From Bosea sp. NBC_00550 (GTDB taxonomy: Bacteria > Pseudomonadota > Alphaproteobacteria > Rhizobiales > Beijerinckiaceae): a stretch of DNA of 64,000 bases. The stretch covers positions 124,001 through 188,000 of the forward strand of contig NZ_CP102772.1 of the NCBI RefSeq assembly GCF_026020075.1, read 5' to 3'. Both the position numbers and the translations under genes were made by a program. Under the pieces are notes generated by a model. It was not told where the DNA came from. It was given only the letters and a program-made list of their open reading frames with translations, and made no database searches. Shown here piece after piece: positions 58,983-64,000 of the stretch. The first letter of the stretch is position 1. Every line of letters starts with the position of its first letter.

Positions 58983-59883
58983 ACCCGCGCGCGCCGGCGT
59001 CTTCTGCCTCGGTATCGCGACGCTCGACTATGTCTACAGCGTCGAGACCATGCCGACGCGCGGCGAGAAGTATCGTTCGCGCGGGCTTGCGGTTGTCGGC
59101 GGCGGCTGCGCCGGCAATGCCTCGGTCGCGATTGCGCGGCTCGGCGGCGCCTGCTGGCTGGCGACGCGGCTTGCCGACGACCTGACAGGCGATCAGATCG
59201 TCGCGGACCTGGACGCCGATGGCGTCGATACCGGTTTCGCGCGCCGTGTCGCGGGGTTGCGCTCGCCCGTCTCGGCGATTCTCGTCGATGCCGAAGGCGA
59301 GCGCATGGTCATCTCCTATTCCGACCCGGCCATGCCGGAGGATGTCGAATGGCTGCCGCGAGATCTGCCGGAGGCGGCCGGGGCCGTGCTGGCCGATACG
59401 CGCTGGGGCGAGGGGGCGCTGGCTGCGCTGAGGCTCGCCCGTGGTGCCGGTGTGCCGGGAGTCCTCGACGGTGACCGCAAGCCGCCGCATCGGGACCTCG
59501 TTGGAACGGCGAGCCACGTCGCCTTCAGCCAGCAGGCCTTGCGCGAGGTCTCGGGCGAGGATGATCCGCGCGCCGGGCTCGCCAAGGTCGCGGCCGGCGT
59601 GCCGACCTGGCTGGCGGTGACGCTCGGCAAGGAAGGCGTGCTGTTCATAGAGCGTGGCGAGGTCCGGCACAGCCCGGCCTTCCCGGTCGAGACCGTGGAT
59701 ACGCTCGGCGCCGGCGATGTCTGGCACGGCGCCTTCGCCCTGGCGCTGGCGGAAGGGCAGGGCGAAGAGGCCGCGATCCGCTTCGCCTCCGCGGCGGCAG
59801 CGATCAAATGCACCCGCTTCGGCGGCCGGAGCGGTGCGCCCCGCCGCGACGAGGTCGAGCGCTTCCTGGCCACCGGCGGATAG
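58972..59883 (+). CDS. PfkB-family carbohydrate kinase
   Basis: A 303-residue ribokinase/PfkB-family sugar kinase. The signature near the N-terminus is VVGGGCAGNASVAIARLGG and the ATP/catalytic signature is VDTLGAGDVWHGAFALALA with the catalytic Asp in GAGD. It begins at a TTG (58972) overlapping vapC by 11 bp; no ATG or GTG gives a family-like N-terminus. AAGG lies upstream of the TTG. The substrate is unknown. The overlap suggests co-translation with vapC, odd for a metabolic gene. Confidence 0.85.
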   Translation: MAHEPARAGVFCLGIATLDYVYSVETMPTRGEKYRSRGLAVVGGGCAGNASVAIARLGGACWLATRLADDLTGDQIVADLDADGVDTGFARRVAGLRSPVSAILVDAEGERMVISYSDPAMPEDVEWLPRDLPEAAGAVLADTRWGEGALAALRLARGAGVPGVLDGDRKPPHRDLVGTASHVAFSQQALREVSGEDDPRAGLAKVAAGVPTWLAVTLGKEGVLFIERGEVRHSPAFPVETVDTLGAGDVWHGAFALALAEGQGEEAAIRFASAAAAIKCTRFGGRSGAPRRDEVERFLATGG

Positions 59884-60002
59884 CTCCGGACGAACTGCGG
59901 CTCTCCTGGCGGCGCCGTGCCGGCGTCGCGTGCCCGTCACGCGGCTCGGGCATCTGACCGGAGCGCGGTCGCGCGCATCGGACAATCTCAGGAGAGAGCA
60001 TC

Positions 60003-60341
60003 ATGCTGGCAATCCAGGGTCTGAAATGCATCTATGACACCACCGGCCGGGGCTGGTCGATCGAGCTCGTCCTCAAGGCCGATGGCGAGGAGGCCGTGCG
60101 CCGCTTCGACGTCGACGGGCCCGACGATGCGGAAATGCTGATCGAAGCCTTCGAAGATTCCTCCGCCAGCGTCTTCGATCCTGAAACCGGCGAGATCGTT
60201 TTCGGTTACGAGTATGTGGACCTCGATGCGGACGATGAAGACGAAGACGAGGACACCGCCGAGGACGAATCCGACGAGGATGACGAGGACGAGGATTCTG
60301 CGGAAGATGCCGACGAGGACGACGGCAAGGTGAAGGCCTGA
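60003..60341 (+). CDS. Acidic-tailed hypothetical protein
   Basis: A 112-residue protein with a structured N-terminal 70 residues (MLAIQGLKCIYDTTGRGWSI, DDAEMLIEAFEDSSASVFD) and a C-terminal tail of about 35 residues that is nearly all Asp and Glu (for example DEDEDEDTAEDESDEDDEDE). I do not recognise a family. Such tails can bind cations, basic proteins or act as DNA mimics. AGGAGAGAG precedes the ATG. It is a single gene with no obvious partner. Confidence 0.65.
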   Translation: MLAIQGLKCIYDTTGRGWSIELVLKADGEEAVRRFDVDGPDDAEMLIEAFEDSSASVFDPETGEIVFGYEYVDLDADDEDEDEDTAEDESDEDDEDEDSAEDADEDDGKVKA

Positions 60342-60495
60342 ACCTTATACCCGGCCGGCCGTCGGCGCTGGCTGCGGGGCACCAGCCCGGAGGAGCGCTT
60401 TCCTTCGGGCGATCCCGGTCGATGCCGGGATGAGTGGACATGACCGCGACGCGGCGAAGCGAGCCGCGTGCGATGGAGAAGGGCATGATGCACGC

Positions 60496-61368
60496 ATGAC
60501 GAGGCACGACAGCGAGGACTTGGAAGGGCCGGCGGTTTCCGTAATCGAAGGCCCCGGTTTACCCGGCGCCATCGGCAAGAAGCGCGGCGTCTGCGCCATC
60601 AGCGGGCAGGAGACGGCGCGCAGGAACCTCGTCGAGATCGGCACGCTGCGCCCCGCGCTCGCCGACCATATCCGCAACGATTTCCCGGATCTGCCGGACC
60701 ACGCGCTGATCAGCCTTAAGGAGCTGGCGCGGTACCGCACGCGCTATGTCGAGGAGATCCTGCGCGAGGAGCACGGCGAATATTCCGATCTCGACCGTGA
60801 GGTGGCCGAGAGCATCGCCCGGCAGGAGACCATCGCCGAGAACGTCGAGGATGATTTCGAGGAGCATCGCACGCTCGGCGAACGCTTCTCGGACAATCTC
60901 GCGAGCTTCGGCGGCTCATGGGCCTTCCTGATCAGCTTCGGCGTCGTGCTTGTCGTCTGGATGGCGATCAACGCCGCGATCGGGGAGGGCAAGGCCTTCG
61001 ACCCCTATCCCTTCATCCTGCTCAATCTGGTGCTCTCCTGCATCGCGGCGGTGCAGGCGCCGATCATCATGATGAGCCAGAAGCGGCAGGAGTCGAAGGA
61101 CCGGCTGCGCTCGCTCAACGACTATCAGGTCAACCTCAAGGCGGAGCTGGAAATCCGCCATCTGCACGAGAAGATGGACCATCTGGTCACCCGCCAATGG
61201 CAGCGCCTCGCCGAAATCCAGCAGGTCCAGCTGGAGATGCTGCAGGAAGCGCAGTTGCCCAAGCCCAGGCCGAAGCGGCGCAAGAAGCCGGCCGCCAAGA
61301 AGAAGCGGGCGGTGCCGGCCGAGGCACTGCCGGCTCCGTCGCCCGGCAAGCCGAAAACCGAGAGCTAG
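60496..61368 (+). CDS. DUF1003 membrane protein
   Basis: A 290-residue DUF1003 protein with two transmembrane helices (FLISFGVVLVVWMAINAAIG and FILLNLVLSCIAAVQAPIIM). The preceding segment carries DNLASFGGSWAF. The N-terminal part has a Cys-containing stretch (KRGVCAISGQETARRN) resembling a metal-binding knuckle. The C-terminus is basic (PKPRPKRRKKPAAKKKRAV). The start at 60496 (MTRHDSED) was chosen; an ATG at 60430 in the same frame is possible. The function is unknown. Confidence 0.82.
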   Translation: MTRHDSEDLEGPAVSVIEGPGLPGAIGKKRGVCAISGQETARRNLVEIGTLRPALADHIRNDFPDLPDHALISLKELARYRTRYVEEILREEHGEYSDLDREVAESIARQETIAENVEDDFEEHRTLGERFSDNLASFGGSWAFLISFGVVLVVWMAINAAIGEGKAFDPYPFILLNLVLSCIAAVQAPIIMMSQKRQESKDRLRSLNDYQVNLKAELEIRHLHEKMDHLVTRQWQRLAEIQQVQLEMLQEAQLPKPRPKRRKKPAAKKKRAVPAEALPAPSPGKPKTES

Positions 61369-61397
61369 GGCGCGTTGACTTTCCGTTGAACCACGCC

Positions 61398-61486
61398 GTC
61401 ATCCCGGGCTTGATCCGGGATGCATCGAAGGGCGTGGGCACTCTACGATGGATCCCGGATCGCCGCTTCGCTGCGTCCGGGATGAC
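61398..61486. repeat. REP-like element, family C
   Basis: Arms GTCATCCCGGGC (61398-61409) and GTCCGGGATGAC (61475-61486), with internal TGATCCGGGATGCATC and GATGGATCCCGGATC, form a two-tier hairpin. The sequence differs from families A and B but the architecture is the same. It fills the gap after the DUF1003 gene. Confidence 0.7.
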
Positions 61487-61626
61487 GTGCCTTCATGAAA
61501 CGCCGCGTATTCGGCACGCGCCGCGCCCTTGCAGCCTTACGGGAAGACGGTTGCCCGACACCTTCCCTTGACTCCCCTCTCTCCCGCTAGTCATTTCGTC
61601 GGCAAACGAATCCGACCGGGAGGAAG

Positions 61627-62667
61627 ATGATGTCCGCTTTGCGTTTCGCGCCTGCTGGCGCGCTGTTTGCCGGCCTGGCGTTCGCTGCCGCCGGGCAACC
61701 CGCCTTCGCCCAGGGACAGGTGACCGTCTATTGCTCGATCCTGGAAGAGCAATGCCGCGAGGGGGCGGCGATGTTCGAGAAGGCGACCGGCATCAAGTTC
61801 TCGATGGTCCGCAAGAGCACCGGAGAGGTCTATGCCCAGGTCAAGGCCGAGGCGAGCAATCCGCGTGGCGACGTCTGGTGGGGCGGGCCGGGAGAGCCGC
61901 ATCTGCAGGCCGCCGATGAGGGGCTGCTCGACGAATACAAGTCGCCGAAGCTGCCGGAGCTGCATGATTGGGCGCAGCGCCATGCCGAGCAGGCGAAGTT
62001 CCGCACCAACGGCATATATCTCGGCGCTCTCGGCATCGGGTACAACACCGAGGTGCTGAAGAAGAAGGGCGTGGCCGCGCCGAAATGCTGGGCCGACCTG
62101 CTCGACCCGAAGCTGCGCGACGAGGTTCAGATCGCCGATCCCAGCTCGTCCGGCACGGCCTATGTCTTCCTGGCGACGACGGTGCAGCGTCTCGGCGAGG
62201 AGAACGGCTTCGAATTCCTCAAGAACCTGCATAAGAACATCAGCCAGTACACCAAGTCCGGCATCGCGCCGGTCAAGGCTACCGCGCTCGGCGAGACGGG
62301 GATCGGCATCGCCTTCATCCACGACATGCTGACGCAGAAGCTGCAGGGCGCGCCGATCGAGACCGTCGCCCCCTGCGAGGGCACGGGTTACGAGACCGGT
62401 TCGGTCTCGCTGATCAAGGGCGGCAAGAACCCGGAAGCCGCGCGGAAATTCGTCGATTTCACGCTCTCGCCAGACGCCCAGAACATCAATGCGAAGCTGA
62501 AGATCAATTCGATCCCGTCGAACAAGAACGCGCTGCTCTCGCCGGATGCACCGAAATTCGCCGAGATGAAGCTGATCGACTACGACACCCCGCGCTGGGG
62601 TTCGCCGGCCGAGCGTTCGCGGCTGCTGAAGAAGTTCGATACCGAGGTCAAGGCGCTGCCGCGCTGA
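61627..62667 (+). CDS. ABC transporter substrate-binding protein, iron(III)-type
   Basis: A 346-residue periplasmic binding protein with a signal peptide (SALRFAPAGALFAGLAFAAA, cleaved near AFAQG). The mature start QVTVYCSILEEQCREGAAMF and the segment IYLGALGIGYNTEVLKKKGV resemble the Fbp/FutA/AfuA group. VWWGGPGEPHLQAADEGLLD is also typical of this group, which includes 2-aminoethylphosphonate and iron binders. No permease or ATPase gene is adjacent in this window, so it may be an orphan or serve a transporter elsewhere. It has two ATGs at the start (61627 and 61630). Confidence 0.85.
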   Translation: MMSALRFAPAGALFAGLAFAAAGQPAFAQGQVTVYCSILEEQCREGAAMFEKATGIKFSMVRKSTGEVYAQVKAEASNPRGDVWWGGPGEPHLQAADEGLLDEYKSPKLPELHDWAQRHAEQAKFRTNGIYLGALGIGYNTEVLKKKGVAAPKCWADLLDPKLRDEVQIADPSSSGTAYVFLATTVQRLGEENGFEFLKNLHKNISQYTKSGIAPVKATALGETGIGIAFIHDMLTQKLQGAPIETVAPCEGTGYETGSVSLIKGGKNPEAARKFVDFTLSPDAQNINAKLKINSIPSNKNALLSPDAPKFAEMKLIDYDTPRWGSPAERSRLLKKFDTEVKALPR

Positions 62668-62778
62668 GATTGGTCGCGATCCCGAGAGCTTGGTAGCACG
62701 GCCGCCGGTTTGTGCTACTAAGCTCCGATCGGGCTCGGGACGCCCTGCGCTCCGGCCCCAGCCATGGGATCACCGCAC

Positions 62779-63507
62779 ATGCTTCGCGCCACCTCCGTCG
62801 TTCGCAGGGCCGCCGTCCGCGCCGAGCGCGTCGTCGATACGCTCAGCCTCGGATATCAGGATCGCAACCGCGGCGGCGTTGCCGTGAAGACGGCGGGCGG
62901 GCTCGAATTCACGATCGATCTGGACAAGCCGGCGGCGCTGAACGACGGCGATGCGCTGAAGCTAGAGGATGGCCGCCTCGTGCAGGTCAAGGCCGCGCCT
63001 GAGAGCCTGCTGGAGATCCGCGCCGAGAACCCGCTGCGGCTGGTGCGCCTCGCCTGGCATCTCGGCGGCAATCACGTCCCGGCGGAAATGACGGCGGACG
63101 CGCTCTATATCCCGAACGATCCCGCTTTGGCCGAGCTCGTGCGCGGGCAGGGCTGCTCCATGGCGGCGGTCGAGCGCCCGTTCCAGCCGGAGCAGGAGGT
63201 CCATCACCACGCTCATGGCGATGACTGCGGCTGCGGGCACGACCATCATCACCACGGTCATGACCATCACGGCCACGATCGCGGCCACGCGCACCACCAT
63301 CACGACGACGGCCATAAGCACGCCCATGGGCATGAGCCGCATGGGCAAGAGTCGCATGGCCACGAGCAGCACCAGCATGCCCATGCCGAGCATGTTCATG
63401 GCGACAGCTGCGGCTGCGGTCATGACCATCACGGCCACGGCCATCAAGACCAAGGTCACGGCCACGGCGCCGCACACGGCCACAAGGGCCATTCGCACGA
63501 TCACTGA
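62779..63507 (+). CDS. ureE: Urease accessory protein UreE with long His-rich tail
   Basis: A 242-residue nickel chaperone for urease. The UreE fold is seen in LSLGYQDRNRGGVAVKTAGG and ESLLEIRAENPLRLVRLAWH, and the conserved His region in HLGGNHVPAEMTADALYIPN. From about residue 152 to the end (roughly 90 residues) the chain is dominated by His with Gly, Asp and Cys (for example HDDGHKHAHGHEPHGQESHG), with two CGCGHDHH-type clusters. Many UreE proteins have such a nickel-storing tail, but usually shorter. No other urease gene is next to it in this window. The start could also be the ATG at 62764. Confidence 0.85.
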   Translation: MLRATSVVRRAAVRAERVVDTLSLGYQDRNRGGVAVKTAGGLEFTIDLDKPAALNDGDALKLEDGRLVQVKAAPESLLEIRAENPLRLVRLAWHLGGNHVPAEMTADALYIPNDPALAELVRGQGCSMAAVERPFQPEQEVHHHAHGDDCGCGHDHHHHGHDHHGHDRGHAHHHHDDGHKHAHGHEPHGQESHGHEQHQHAHAEHVHGDSCGCGHDHHGHGHQDQGHGHGAAHGHKGHSHDH

Positions 63508-63521
63508 GACAGAAGCAGCGC

Positions 63522-63617
63522 GTCATGCTCGGGCTTGACCCGAGCATCTCAGGACGAGAACGCGCCCTTTCCTGCCAGAGATTCTCGGGTCTTAGCCCCG
63601 CTTCGCCCGAGAATGAC
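63522..63617. repeat. REP-like element, family B, full copy
   Basis: Begins GTCATGCTCGGGCTTGACCC (63522), includes the short hairpin ATGCTCGGGC...GACCCGAGCAT, a shared core, and ends CGCCCGAGAATGAC (63617). It is nearly identical in the first 65 bp to the reverse complement of 22125-22190. Confidence 0.85.
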
Positions 63618-63675
63618 CGCTCTGAACTCTGTTGATCTCTTGCAAAGACGGGCCTTCAGGCCCGCCTTTCTCGTC

Positions 63676-64000
63676 TCAGGCGACGTAGCCCTTCACCTGG
63701 GACAGCGCCGCCATCACGCCGCGCAACTCCGCGAGGCCGCGCAGGCGCCCGACGGCCGGGTAGCCCGGGAAGCTGCCCTTGCCGACATCGTCGAGCAGCT
63801 CGTGGCCGTGGTCCGGCCGCATCGGGATGCGCCAGTGCGGGATGCCCGCTGCCCGGCGCCGGTGCTCCTCGGCCATCAGCGCATCGACCAGCGCCACCAT
63901 GTCGGTGTCGCCGCCGAGATGCTCGGCCTCCATAAAGGAGCCGTCCGGATCCTTGGCGACATTGCGCAGATGCGCGAACCAGATCTTGTCGGCGAAGCGG
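63676..64000 (-). CDS. uxuA: Mannonate dehydratase, C-terminal part (cut by window edge)
   Basis: Only the last 107 or so residues are in the window, since the frame runs past base 64000 ([20 protein letters not shown] then [20 protein letters not shown]). The motif [14 protein letters not shown] is a conserved metal-binding region of D-mannonate dehydratase. The reaction converts D-mannonate to 2-keto-3-deoxygluconate in hexuronate breakdown. The C-terminus [20 protein letters not shown] is typical. Its genomic partners lie outside the window. Confidence 0.88.
   Translation of the reverse strand, partial: RFADKIWFAHLRNVAKDPDGSFMEAEHLGGDTDMVALVDALMAEEHRRRAAGIPHWRIPMRPDHGHELLDDVGKGSFPGYPAVGRLRGLAELRGVMAALSQVKGYVA

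Noticed and set aside
63180..63507. The repeated CACCAC/CATGAC pattern as a possible tandem repeat or CRISPR
   Set aside because: It is coding sequence for the His-rich UreE tail. There are no regular spacers or conserved repeats of CRISPR length anywhere in the window.

Overview
The window reads as chromosomal DNA of a GC-rich alphaproteobacterium of the Hyphomicrobiales (Rhizobiales). The evidence is its codon bias, a gene transfer agent (GTA) type phage-like cluster, and a block running FeuPQ-like two-component system, ccmIEFH, degP, response regulator, histidine kinase, glnE, pleC-like kinase, pepN. To my knowledge that order resembles the cycHJKL-degP1-glnE-pleC neighbourhood of Sinorhizobium. 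A relative of Bosea or Methylobacteriaceae is my best guess; the genus is inference.

Layout. 1-4650: two DUF900 hydrolases in tandem (the first cut by the window edge), an Lrp/AsnC regulator divergent from a PLP-dependent sulfur amino acid enzyme, a MazEF-type toxin-antitoxin pair, and a DUF3750 gene. 4888-9040: a polyamine-type ABC transporter operon (potFGHI) with a large hairpin repeat between the ATPase and first permease genes. 9235-14546: a small secreted protein, then methylmalonyl-CoA mutase with thiD lying between its two subunit genes. 14706-20288: a DUF2267 protein, a HerA-like ATPase, an Nramp metal transporter, an M20 peptidase and a LOG-family phosphoribohydrolase.

20331-36970: a GTA structural cluster from a small-terminase candidate through terminase, portal, protease, capsid, head-tail and tail genes to NlpC/P60 and the large tail-tip protein. 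It carries three disturbances. An IS110-family element sits between terminase and portal. Two secreted trypsin-fold proteases lie on the opposite strand between capsid and adaptor genes. A deletion has fused the end of the NlpC/P60 gene to the interior of the tail-tip gene. A promoter-like box followed by an intrinsic-terminator hairpin precedes the cluster. Most genes are intact and translationally coupled, but the cluster may no longer make infectious particles.

37034-56091: envelope and nitrogen regulation genes: PepSY-like small protein with FeuPQ-like regulators, cytochrome c maturation (ccmI, E, F, H), a secreted repeat protein, DegP-type protease with a strong terminator, a second two-component pair, glnE, a PleC-like PAS kinase and aminopeptidase N. 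56273-64000: a CDF metal transporter with an unusually long cytoplasmic part, glyoxalase I, a VapBC pair with a perfect palindromic operator, a PfkB kinase, an acidic protein, a DUF1003 membrane protein, an iron-type binding protein, an isolated UreE with a His-rich tail, and the end of uxuA.

Dispersed inverted-repeat (REP-like) elements of at least three families lie in the intergenic gaps, and one copy abuts the IS110 element. I saw no rRNA, tRNA or CRISPR array.
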